Source of the DNA: Deltaproteobacteria bacterium | GTDB lineage: Bacteria > Desulfobacterota > Desulfobacteria > Desulfobacterales > Desulfatirhabdiaceae | DNA length: 53,864 bases | Reading direction: 5' to 3' | Assembly: GCA_016219185.1 (NCBI GenBank) | Contig: JACRBZ010000068.1 | Coordinates: 1 to 53,864, forward strand | In this document: positions 1 to 8,120 of the stretch, piece after piece | Numbering within the stretch: the stretch's first letter is position 1 | Layout of the letters: every line of letters starts with the position of its first letter | Position numbers and translations under genes: made by a program | Notes under the pieces: generated by a model | Database searches by the model: none | Told to the model about the DNA's origin: nothing | The model's input: the letters and a program-made list of their open reading frames with translations, nothing else

Positions 1-53
1 AAAGATTATTTGCGAGAATGGGCCATATTAGCTCGTCGGAGCAAATAATCTTT
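1..53. repeat. Perfect 13-bp inverted repeat at the left edge
   Basis: Bases 1-13 (AAAGATTATTTGC) are the exact reverse complement of bases 41-53, separated by a 27-nt loop. The repeat lies just beyond the truncated 3' end of the transposase relic. It could be the end of an insertion element, a hairpin, or a terminator for the minus-strand transposase. It touches the window edge, so its full extent cannot be seen. Confidence 0.6.
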
Positions 54-62
54 TGTGCGGGT

Positions 63-818
63 CTAAGGCACCAACCGTGAAAATGACGAATGAATCTTGA
101 GCTTTTTTAAATTGCAAAAATGCGACATCCTTCTTGACAACAACCGGTCGACATACAGGCGTTTGCAGATTCCGTGGGTGAGAAAGGCCTCTTTAAGAAC
201 CATTGTAAGCGCACTGATGGTCTCGGATGTCTGGAAGGCATGGCCGACCACCATGCGGGAGTGATCGTCGATGATGGCGCACAGGATAGCCTTGACAGAG
301 CGCCCGGCAGACTTGACGCCGGGTCCGTGCATGAAGTCGCAAACCCACAGCTCGTTGACATTATCTTGCTCAAACGCCTTGCGGACATCGCCCCGAGAAC
401 CGGTTGATAAAAACCCATGCTCTTTGACCAACCGTAAAAGGGTGTTGTAATGGATGGGCGGGTCTGCCAAAAGACCCTGGCGTTTGAGATCCTCGTAGAG
501 CAATTGCGCGCTCCAGTATGGATATGCCTTGCATTTGATCCCGATGGTTTTGATCGTTTCATCATCCAGGCGCCTGGGACGGCCGCTGTCGGTTCTGGTT
601 TTAGGCTTTAGCCCATCAAAGCCCTTTGCGCGATAAGCTCTGAGCCAGGCTTTCATGGTGGAGACACTGATCCGTCTGGTTCCATAGCGCGCAAAGACAT
701 GTTCTTTGCCGGCCTGTTCTCGGAAATAGTCATTTTGTGCCCGTTTGGGTTCGGCCAGAATCGGGCTGATGATCTGGAATCTGGCAAGAGCGATGCTTTC
801 TCGAATGTCTTTGTCCAT
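63..818 (-). pseudogene. Truncated DDE (rve-type) transposase
   Basis: The 251-residue frame has an N-terminal helix-turn-helix region (about residues 40-100, with a GRPRRLDDE segment) followed by the start of a retroviral-integrase-type core. The first catalytic Asp sits in WVCDFMHG. The second is expected at LYVD, where the usual following Asn-Gly is replaced by Arg-Leu. The frame then ends at SRLVP, before the third acidic residue and the C-terminal third that the family needs. It resembles IS481-like transposases, but the exact IS family is uncertain. Lack of the last catalytic residue makes it inactive. It marks the left side of the window as former mobile DNA. Confidence 0.75.
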
Positions 819-1086
819 GGGTTTTCTCCTTTCCGGGTGAATGTTTCGGTAATCACCTTAAAAATTACCGTTGTGATGGCACTCAGAATAACCCATTGAA
901 AAAATGACCGTTAGCAAAGCTCTGTACAGATACTCACAAAATTTGTGCTCAGGTGGCCGCGGGGATGGATGGTCAGATTAAAATGGAGGGATTAAAAGGC
1001 GATCAAGGGGAAATTCGGGAAAAACCATGCGAACAGACAATATTCGGGCGCATTACGGCCCCTGGCAAACCACGGTGATTCATTGC

Positions 1087-1662
1087 TCATACAAAGCAGC
1101 GGCTTGTTCGCCACTGGGAAGGTATGCCGAAAAGAAACCCCTTGACGGCTCGAATGTAGCGATGCAACAGTTCCCGCAGCTTTACCCCAACAGGCGGGAC
1201 ACCGCTCCATCCGAGGATCTGGAAATACATCGCAACCTCTTTCCAGCCGGATGTGCCCGGATCAGATACCATGCTCATATCAATCCACTGGATCAGGACG
1301 CTGTGGGAACGCCGCAAACCACAGACCACAATTTTCAACCAGTATGTCACAAGCCAGGGGGTGATCCGGCTGTCCGGATCAACGTTTTGAGTCGCTGCGA
1401 AAAAACCTTTCTTGCCAGCCTGCCAGTGGAAAAGTCCATAAAGCAGCGTGCCAATCACGGAAGATGCCGTGTACAGCATATACGGGATCAGTTGGTCCGG
1501 AAGCAGGGAAAATGTCACATTCTGCTGGCAACACAAAAATCGGGCGACCGGAACCCGTTCTTTCCAGAAAACAGGGAAAATGTCGATGACATAGCGTTCA
1601 TAAGGGGTAATCTGCCGGTAACAATCGCGGCTACCGCAGACCGGGCATGCAGGCCCGATCAC
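1087..1662 (-). CDS. Zinc-ribbon DUF6431-like protein
   Basis: This 191-residue protein opens with a CPVCG knuckle at residues 6-10, then an ITPYERYVIDIFP segment and an FLCCQQ segment supplying further cysteines. That pattern fits an N-terminal zinc ribbon of the DUF6431 type, seen in proteins near mobile elements in many deltaproteobacteria. No catalytic motif is visible and no function is known. A longer frame lies on the opposite strand (1027-1995) but shows no protein-like features, so the minus strand is preferred. It sits between the transposase relic and a broken 4Fe-4S gene, so it may be a mobile-element passenger or itself a remnant. Confidence 0.55.
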   Translation of the reverse strand: MIGPACPVCGSRDCYRQITPYERYVIDIFPVFWKERVPVARFLCCQQNVTFSLLPDQLIPYMLYTASSVIGTLLYGLFHWQAGKKGFFAATQNVDPDSRITPWLVTYWLKIVVCGLRRSHSVLIQWIDMSMVSDPGTSGWKEVAMYFQILGWSGVPPVGVKLRELLHRYIRAVKGFLFGIPSQWRTSRCFV

Positions 1663-2039
1663 CTGCGAAAAATCAATCTTGCCCTGGATAAACGCTTTTT
1701 TATATTCCCCGATACTCTCGAATGTGTTAATAAAAGGCAGTTGTATCGTTTCACCGCCTTGTCTTCAAGGATGCAGGTTTTTGGCTCCGAAACCTATGGG
1801 CCTGCTTCCTTGAGGAGGGTGGTTATTTTTTTAAGGTCAATTTCTTACCTCGATAATCTGCCTTCTATTATATCATTAGTTATATTCCTGTGCAAAAATT
1901 TCAGCTCGCAATTTGGCTATAACGTGTCTAATAACACCCCCTCTGCAGTGCAGCGCAATATAGCTCCGATTGTTTCCGCACTATACTTTGTCTGAAAAAA
2001 TGGACTACATTTGGTCTCAGAAAAGCGGGTTTTACAAGT
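1663..2039. other. Stretch with no supported gene
   Basis: This 377-base stretch is AT-rich around 1830-1930. The minus strand can be read from the neighbouring 4Fe-4S pseudogene down to a stop at 1928-1930, but that part no longer resembles the ferredoxin family. It may be foreign DNA joined to the broken gene. I see no RNA gene or clear promoter here. Confidence 0.4.
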
Positions 2040-2669
2040 ACCCGATAATAAGGGCTTCTTAGAAATTCATGGATGGCCGGCGGCGACATTGAAAAGATAA
2101 TCCATGCAAAAAATGCCAGCAGTAGATATTTTACCCCCCCGCAGTGACGTACCGATCCACAGGGGCGGGAGAAAATTTTCCCCCATCATCTTTCGCCCGA
2201 AGCGCCATAACAATTCGGATATGGTTCCCACCGGGCAGAACCAGGCGCAAAACGATTTACGCAGAGCAGCAGAAATAACCGCGGCAAATCCCAGGATCAC
2301 CATGGCAGCCGGATGAATGGGGTCCCAGGCGCCGGTCGTGGGAAAGAGCTTCCATCCCATGAGCGCGCCAATGGGCAGAAAGCCTTCAACTCCCGGCGGG
2401 CGGGAAACGGCAATATTTCCGCTCCCAGTTGCCTGATGGACATAAATATAAAACTGAAAGCCGATGGCAAGAGTAACGATTAAAACCCCTGTCTGAAACC
2501 AATTGCGCCGGTTCCAGCCATAGGGGGTTGGAGAGGGGGTGTGAGACAACGGTAAATAACTCCAATGCCGGCGAAGCCGGGACTTTAGATGATTTTTTTT
2601 GTTTTCCGTGGATAGTCCCTGGGGGATGAACTGGTTTGTATGATTGATGAATGCCGTAAACTTGTACAA
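2040..2669 (-). pseudogene. Frameshifted, truncated NapH/YccM-like 4Fe-4S membrane protein
   Basis: The minus-strand frame carries two hydrophobic segments, a WDPIHPAA stretch and the ferredoxin-like loop KSFCAWFCPVGT typical of NapH/YccM/CcoG-type polyferredoxins. It leaves frame in a seven-C run near 2137-2143 (G run in the coding sense). Reading one base over restores a family-like continuation: RGVKYLLLAFFAWII, then SMSPPAIHEFLRSPYYR. After about 2045 the similarity stops, so the C-terminal half with the other cysteine motifs is gone. Such proteins pass electrons at the membrane, but this copy cannot be functional unless the frameshift is a sequencing error, and even then it is truncated. 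Confidence 0.7.
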
Positions 2670-2725
2670 AACAGGGGTAAAACAAAAAAGGTTTATGGAG
2701 ATTTTCCATAAACCCTTGTTTTACT

Positions 2726-2801
2726 TGGTGGAGCTGAGGGGGATCGAACCCCTGACCTCATGACTGCCAGTCATGCGCTCTCCCAGCTGAGCTACAGCCC
2801 C
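2726..2801 (-). tRNA. tRNA-Ala (GGC anticodon)
   Basis: Read on the minus strand, this 76-nt gene folds as a standard cloverleaf. It starts GGGGCTGTAGCTCAG, has an anticodon stem CATGA/TCATG around loop CTGGCAG (anticodon GGC), a TTCGATCC T loop and an encoded CCA end. GGC reads the alanine codons GCC and GCU. tRNA genes are frequent integration targets, and decayed mobile DNA does lie immediately downstream of its 3' end, but no attachment-site duplication was found. Confidence 0.96.
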
Positions 2802-3039
2802 ATGAATCAATCGCTGACTAATTAATCAAAAATTGTGCTCATGTCAATGATTATTTGGTTCGGGATATGTTTTTGGTTGCGGTTTTCTCGAAAAAAACGC
2901 ATGATATCGGAATAAAAATGGTCATCAGCTCAAGAATACGGCACTCGATTACCTTTGCATTTGATGGAATCGATGCGCCGTCAACAATGAATCTGTAAGC
3001 TCAAGGCCCCGTTCGTTCAACCCAAGATGGCACCTGAAA

Positions 3040-4182
3040 ATGTATGACTATCAACTGAATCAAGAATATTTTGCCCAGATCGCGGACGACATTCTGAATA
3101 TCGGATGTGAAGAGCTGTCGAGGCTGGGGGCGGAAAATATCAGGCCGGCATATCGGGGCGTTTATTTTAATGCCGGCCGGGATGTGATGTATCGCGTTAA
3201 TTACGAATCCCGGTTCATCACGCGGGTGATTGCGCCGCTCAGCATTTTCTCCTGCCGAAACGCCGATCATCTCTACCGGAAAGGTTCGGACATTGAGTGG
3301 CGTGATTTTTTCTCCGCGGACCACACGTTTGCCGTTTTTGCCAGCGTCTCGAACAGCACGGCCATCAATCATTCGGAATTTGCCGCGCTTCGCCTGAAAG
3401 ACGCCATTGTAGATTACTTCAGAAACCTGTCCGGAAGCCGGCCCACGGTTGAAAAGATCAATCCCGACATCTGGATCAATCTTCATATTGAAAACAACCA
3501 GGCTGTGATCGGCATCGATACTTCAGGCGGATCGCTTCACCGCAGGGGGTATCGGAAGCAAACGGTCAAGGCCCCGATCCAGGAAACGCTGGCCGCGGCC
3601 ATCATCCATCTTTCCGCATGGAACGGCGAGCGCCCTCTGTATGATCCCATGTGCGGTTCCGGAACGCTGGTCACGGAAGCCCTGATGCGCTATTGCCGTA
3701 TTCCGGCAGGACTTCTCCGCAAACGGTTCGGATTTGAGTTTCTTCCCGATTATGACAGAAAGAGCTGGAAACAGGTTAAAGCCACGGCGGATCGGCAGAT
3801 CCGCAAACTTCCGGAAGGGCTGATCGCTGCCAGCGATATTTCGGAAAAGGCTGTTGCCGCAACCCGTGCAAACCTTCGAGAGCTTCCCCACGGCGAACGC
3901 ATTGCGGTGGTTGTTAAAGATTTTCAGCAGATCTCAAGACTTGAAAACCGGCTCATCGTCTGCAATCCGCCCTACGGCATCCGCCTGGACAATCCCGCAG
4001 AACTTGAGTCGTGGTACAAGAATTTCGGCGATTTTCTGAAGCAAAGATGCTTGAATTCTCAGGCTTTTGTCTATGCGGGAAACCGGGAGCTGATCCCCCA
4101 TATCGGCCTGAAACCATCCCTGAAGCTTCCATTAAAGAACGGCGGCCTTGACGGACGATTGCTGAAGTTTGACATCTACTGA
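3040..4182 (+). CDS. THUMP-domain class I RNA methyltransferase (RlmL-like)
   Basis: This 380-residue protein has an N-terminal ferredoxin-like/THUMP RNA-binding region (about 1-165). A Rossmann methyltransferase domain follows, with SAM motif I DPMCGSGTL at 202-210 and the N6-adenine/N2-guanine motif NPPYG at 309-313. The architecture matches the N-terminal half of RlmKL and its single-domain relatives (YpsC type), which make m2G in 23S rRNA. The RlmK half is absent, as is common outside the gammaproteobacteria. The exact RNA target is inferred. It is the first gene of a plus-strand housekeeping run and is followed by a likely promoter for rpe. Confidence 0.88.
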   Translation: MYDYQLNQEYFAQIADDILNIGCEELSRLGAENIRPAYRGVYFNAGRDVMYRVNYESRFITRVIAPLSIFSCRNADHLYRKGSDIEWRDFFSADHTFAVFASVSNSTAINHSEFAALRLKDAIVDYFRNLSGSRPTVEKINPDIWINLHIENNQAVIGIDTSGGSLHRRGYRKQTVKAPIQETLAAAIIHLSAWNGERPLYDPMCGSGTLVTEALMRYCRIPAGLLRKRFGFEFLPDYDRKSWKQVKATADRQIRKLPEGLIAASDISEKAVAATRANLRELPHGERIAVVVKDFQQISRLENRLIVCNPPYGIRLDNPAELESWYKNFGDFLKQRCLNSQAFVYAGNRELIPHIGLKPSLKLPLKNGGLDGRLLKFDIY

Positions 4183-4192
4183 AAAATCCGGT

Positions 4193-4222
4193 TTGAAAGT
4201 GATAAATTTTGAGACATTTATA
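4193..4222 (+). promoter_or_regulatory. Possible sigma-70-type promoter upstream of rpe
   Basis: TTGAAA at 4193-4198 and TTTATA at 4217-4222 are separated by 18 bases, just upstream of the rpe ribosome binding site. The match is by eye only, and the -10 element is weak. Confidence 0.3.
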
Positions 4223-4237
4223 AGACAGGAGAGATAA

Positions 4238-4909
4238 ATGAAGTACATTGCCCCTTCCATATTATCGGCCGATTTTTCCCGGCTGGGAGAAGAAATCAAA
4301 GCGGTTGAGGCGGCCGGCGCCGACTGGATCCATGTGGATGTCATGGACGGTCATTTTGTTCCCAACATCACGATGGGCCCGATGGTGGTGAAAGCGGTCC
4401 GAAAAGTGACCGGCCTTCCCATAGATGTCCATTTGATGATTGAAAATCCGGACCGGTTTATTCCGGATTTTGCCAAAGCCGGCGCCTCCTTGATTTCCGT
4501 TCAGGTTGAAACCTGTCCGCATCTGCACCGGACGATTCACCTGATCCGGGAATGCGGCTGCCGGCCCGGCGCCGTATTGAACCCGGCCACCCCGGCATCG
4601 GCCCTGGAATGGATATTGGAAGATCTGGATTTTGTCCTCATCATGAGCGTGAACCCGGGATTCGGGGGCCAGAAATTTATCCAAAGCGCCCTTCAGAAGA
4701 CAAGGGATTTGCGAAGATGGATCCAAAGCAAAAACCTGTCCACATTGATTGAAATCGACGGCGGGGTAAATGAAACCACCATTCTGGAAATCTCCGAGGC
4801 CGGTGTGGATGCTTTTGTGGCCGGCTCAGCCGTTTTCGAGAGTCCGGACTACCGAAAAACCATTTCCACCCTCAAACAGATAATCAGCCGGCATCCCGCC
4901 GAGAAATGA
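4238..4909 (+). CDS. rpe: Ribulose-phosphate 3-epimerase
   Basis: Interconverts D-ribulose 5-phosphate and D-xylulose 5-phosphate in the pentose phosphate pathway. The 223-residue TIM barrel shows the family's start APSILSADF, the metal and catalytic segment HVDVMDGHFVPN, the VHLMIENP strand, the phosphate-side MSVNPGFGGQKF and the EIDGGVN motif near the C terminus. Length is normal. An AGGAGA ribosome binding site lies 7 bases before the ATG. It is followed after 8 bases by aroQ, so the two are probably co-transcribed. Confidence 0.97.
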   Translation: MKYIAPSILSADFSRLGEEIKAVEAAGADWIHVDVMDGHFVPNITMGPMVVKAVRKVTGLPIDVHLMIENPDRFIPDFAKAGASLISVQVETCPHLHRTIHLIRECGCRPGAVLNPATPASALEWILEDLDFVLIMSVNPGFGGQKFIQSALQKTRDLRRWIQSKNLSTLIEIDGGVNETTILEISEAGVDAFVAGSAVFESPDYRKTISTLKQIISRHPAEK

Positions 4910-4917
4910 GGTGATCA

Positions 4918-5379
4918 ATGGAATCTCCGTCCGAAAAACAAACAATCCTGGTGATTCACGGCCCCAATTTGAACATGCTGGGAAAAAGAGAACCGGAAGT
5001 CTATGGAAAGGCCACGCTCGATGACATCAATACAGCCTTGAAAGAAACCGGAAAGCGCCTGGGCGTGCGCGTTGAGACCTTTCAATCCAACCACGAAGGG
5101 GCCATTGTGGACAAAATTCAGGAAATCATGAACTCCCATCAGGGACTGATCATTAATCCCGGCGCCTATACCCATACGAGCGTTGCGATCCGCGACGCCC
5201 TGCTGCTTCTGAGTATTCCGGTGGTTGAGGTTCACCTTTCCAATATCTACAAGCGAGAGCCCTTCCGGCACCACTCGATGATTGCGGGCGTTGCAACCGG
5301 GCAGATTTCCGGACTGGGCAGCGACGGCTATATTCTGGCGCTGGAATTCCTTGCCCGACGAAGTCAGGCTGCTGCTTAA
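4918..5379 (+). CDS. aroQ: Type II 3-dehydroquinate dehydratase
   Basis: Dehydrates 3-dehydroquinate to 3-dehydroshikimate in the shikimate pathway. The 153-residue flavodoxin-like protein has the signature [21 protein letters not shown] with the catalytic Tyr, the [12 protein letters not shown] segment, [17 protein letters not shown], and the EVHLSN loop carrying the catalytic His. The ATG follows AGGTG by a short spacer and lies 8 bases after rpe. The protein is complete and of the usual dodecameric type II length. Confidence 0.97.
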   Translation: MESPSEKQTILVIHGPNLNMLGKREPEVYGKATLDDINTALKETGKRLGVRVETFQSNHEGAIVDKIQEIMNSHQGLIINPGAYTHTSVAIRDALLLLSIPVVEVHLSNIYKREPFRHHSMIAGVATGQISGLGSDGYILALEFLARRSQAAA

Positions 5380-5399
5380 AAATGAATTGTTGAGGCTTC

Positions 5400-7679
5400 A
5401 TGAACGACTCCCATGTTTCACTGATTACCGATGAGCTGCATCTGGCCTTCCAGCAGGTTCAGGCCGTTGCCTCGCTTCTTGAAGAGGATGCCAGCATCCC
5501 CTTTATTGCAAGATACCGCAAAGAGGCCACCGGAAGCCTGGATGAGGTATTGATCGCATCCATCCGGGACCGGCTCGGTCAGCTTCAGGATCTGGATTCC
5601 CGAAGATCCGCCATTCTGCACTCTTTGGAGCAGCATGGCCATTTAACGGACGCGCTGAGCCAGAGCGTCATGGCGGCGCCAACCCTTTCCGAGCTGGAGG
5701 ACATCTATCTTCCCTTTCGTCCCAAACGCCGGACCCGGGCCACCATGGCCAGGGAAAAAGGGCTTGAACCCCTTGCTCTTTTGCTCCTGGAACAAAGCGG
5801 AATCGATCCGATTCTGGCGGCGACTTCGTATGTGGATCCGGAAAAAGGCGTGAACACTCCGGAAGAGGCGCTTTCCGGGGCAAGGGACATTCTGGCCGAA
5901 CGTATTGCGGAAGATTCCGAGGCCAGGGCCCGCATTCGCCGACTCTTCGCCGAAAAAGGGATATTTGTCAGTCAGGTGGCAGCCGGAAAGGAAGTCGAAG
6001 GCGTCAAATACAAGGATTATTTCGACTGGAAAGAGCCGGTTTGCCAGGCACCGTCCCATCGCATCCTGGCCATGCGCCGGGGGGAAAATGAAGATATCCT
6101 GAATCTGTCCGTGTTGCCGCCGGAAGCAGACGCTATTCAGATTCTGGAAACCCTTTTTGTAAAAGGCTGCGGGGATGACGCTGGTCAGGTGCGTCTGGCG
6201 ATTCAGGACGGCTATAAACGGCTTCTTTCCCGGTCCATGGAAACCGAGATCCGTCTTTCAACCAAGGAGCGGGCCGATGTCGAGGCCATCCGGATTTTTG
6301 CCGACAACCTGAAGCAACTGCTTCTGGCGCCGCCCCTGGGCGCAAAACAGGTGATGGGGCTGGATCCGGGTTTTAGAACCGGCTGTAAGCTGGTGTGCCT
6401 GGACCGCCAGGGAAAGCTGCTCTACCATGACACCATTTATCCGCATTTGTCAGAGTCACAAACCCGTCAGGCCGCGGGAAAGGTCACCGAGATATGCAGT
6501 CGCTTTCAAATCGAAGCCATTGCTGTGGGCAACGGCACGGCCGGCCGGGAGACCGAAGCGTTTCTGAGGTCCGCCGGGCTTCCCGCGCAGCCAAAAGATC
6601 TTCTGGCCATTATCATGGTGAATGAAAGCGGGGCTTCAATCTATTCGGCTTCGGAAGTTGCCAGGGAAGAATTTCCCGACCTGGATTTGACGGTTCGCGG
6701 CGCGGTATCCATTGCCAGGCGGCTGATGGATCCGCTCTCGGAGCTGGTGAAAATCGATCCCAAATCGATCGGCGTCGGCCAGTATCAGCATGATGTGGAT
6801 CAATCGGCCCTGAGACAGGCCCTGGATGACGTGGTGATCGGCTGCGTCAATCACGTGGGCGTGGACGTCAATCAAGCCAGCGCCCAGCTCCTGACCTATG
6901 TATCCGGGTTGGGGCCGCAGCTTGCCAGAAACATCGTCCTGCATCGCAATGAAAACGGCCCGTTCGACTCGCGCCAGGCCCTTAAAAAAGTCAAGCGCCT
7001 GGGGCCGAAAGCCTTTGAACAGGCCGCGGGTTTTCTCAGGATCCGGGAGGGAATCAATCCCCTGGATGCCAGCGCCGTTCATCCGGAGAGCTACCCGATC
7101 GTGGATGCCATGGCAAAAGATCTGGGCTGCACTGTGACGGATCTGATGAAAACCGCGGAGCTTCGCGGCCGGATCGATATTTCCCGGTATGTCACCGAAT
7201 CCGTGGGGCTGCCGACGCTTAAGGACATCCTGAATGAACTGGCAAAGCCAGGCCGTGACCCCAGAGAGCCGTTTGAAATGGGCTTTACCAGCGGCGTCGA
7301 AAAAATGGAAGACCTTTGCATCGGCATGAAACTTCCCGGAATCGTCACCAATGTCACCGCCTTCGGGGCCTTTGTGGATGTCGGGGTGCATCAGGACGGC
7401 CTGGTCCATGTCAGCGAACTGTCCGACCGGTTTGTCAAGAACCCCCAGGATGTGGTCAAGGTCAACCAGAAAGTGCAGGTAACGGTGCTTCAAGTGGATC
7501 TGGACAGAAAGCGGATATCGCTTTCCATGAAATCCGCGCCGGAGCCGGCCGCTTCACCCCAGCCCCGTCAACAAGGTCCCGACCGGAAAACCGAATTGAA
7601 AAAAGGCTCCCGAAAGCCTGTGAAGGAAAAACCGGTCCCATTCAACAATCCGTTTGCGGAGATTTTTGATAAGGGCTAA
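5400..7679 (+). CDS. tex: Tex-family RNA-binding protein
   Basis: This 759-residue cytoplasmic protein follows the Tex layout. An N-terminal helical region includes PFIARYRKEATGSLDE, and a YqgF/RNase H-like domain begins near VMGLDPGFRTGCK. A helix-hairpin-helix region (SGLGPQLARNIVLHRNENG, FRxR-like spacing) follows, then a C-terminal S1 domain (GIVTNVTAFGAFVDVGVHQDGLVHVSEL). The tail is basic and proline-rich. Tex proteins bind nucleic acid and affect transcription and RNA handling. It closes the housekeeping run; the next gene opens the lipid locus after 18 bases, so read-through is possible. Confidence 0.95.
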   Translation: MNDSHVSLITDELHLAFQQVQAVASLLEEDASIPFIARYRKEATGSLDEVLIASIRDRLGQLQDLDSRRSAILHSLEQHGHLTDALSQSVMAAPTLSELEDIYLPFRPKRRTRATMAREKGLEPLALLLLEQSGIDPILAATSYVDPEKGVNTPEEALSGARDILAERIAEDSEARARIRRLFAEKGIFVSQVAAGKEVEGVKYKDYFDWKEPVCQAPSHRILAMRRGENEDILNLSVLPPEADAIQILETLFVKGCGDDAGQVRLAIQDGYKRLLSRSMETEIRLSTKERADVEAIRIFADNLKQLLLAPPLGAKQVMGLDPGFRTGCKLVCLDRQGKLLYHDTIYPHLSESQTRQAAGKVTEICSRFQIEAIAVGNGTAGRETEAFLRSAGLPAQPKDLLAIIMVNESGASIYSASEVAREEFPDLDLTVRGAVSIARRLMDPLSELVKIDPKSIGVGQYQHDVDQSALRQALDDVVIGCVNHVGVDVNQASAQLLTYVSGLGPQLARNIVLHRNENGPFDSRQALKKVKRLGPKAFEQAAGFLRIREGINPLDASAVHPESYPIVDAMAKDLGCTVTDLMKTAELRGRIDISRYVTESVGLPTLKDILNELAKPGRDPREPFEMGFTSGVEKMEDLCIGMKLPGIVTNVTAFGAFVDVGVHQDGLVHVSELSDRFVKNPQDVVKVNQKVQVTVLQVDLDRKRISLSMKSAPEPAASPQPRQQGPDRKTELKKGSRKPVKEKPVPFNNPFAEIFDKG

Positions 7680-7697
7680 AGAAGGTCATTTTTGAAT

Positions 7698-8120
7698 ATG
7701 GACAGCGATAACAAACGGATTTGCGAGAAAAAATATGTTGTTCCGTTTCATGATCTGGATCCCATGCAGATCATGTGGCATGGCAATTATCTCAAATACT
7801 TTGACATGACCCGATCCGCGCTCTTTGCAAATGCAGGGGTGGATTTGTTCGGGTATTTCAAAAGCACAAATTATCTTTTTCCCATCACCAAGACGATGAC
7901 CAAACATATCGTATCCCTTCGATATCTGGATGAATTCAAATGCACGGCAACCGTCCTTGAAGCGCAGTACAAGATTGTTATGGATTTTCAGATCAGGCTG
8001 GCTGAGAGCAATCAGATTTGCGCCAGGGGAAGGAGCGAGCAGGTTGCCGTGAAATATCCTGAAAAGGAAATCATGTTCGAAATACCGGAGGAAATCCGGA
8101 AAGCACTGGGATTTCAGTAA
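7698..8120 (+). CDS. YbgC-type acyl thioesterase (ApeK-like hotdog)
   Basis: A single hotdog-fold protein of about 140 residues. The 4-hydroxybenzoyl-CoA-thioesterase signature appears as FHDLDPMQIMWHGNYLKYFD, with the catalytic Asp in DLDPM. The family hydrolyses acyl-CoA or acyl-ACP thioesters. The ATG at 7698 is chosen, but an in-frame TTG at 7692 sits closer to the GAAGG ribosome binding site. Its stop overlaps the start of the FakA-DegV fusion (TAATG), so the two are translationally coupled. That pairing suggests the thioesterase frees an acyl chain that the next protein could phosphorylate (inference). APE clusters contain a similar thioesterase. Confidence 0.85.
   Translation: MDSDNKRICEKKYVVPFHDLDPMQIMWHGNYLKYFDMTRSALFANAGVDLFGYFKSTNYLFPITKTMTKHIVSLRYLDEFKCTATVLEAQYKIVMDFQIRLAESNQICARGRSEQVAVKYPEKEIMFEIPEEIRKALGFQ

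Noticed and set aside
1027..1995. A 322-codon plus-strand frame opposite the zinc-ribbon gene
   Set aside because: No motif or protein-like pattern; its antisense frame has a clear CPVC knuckle.
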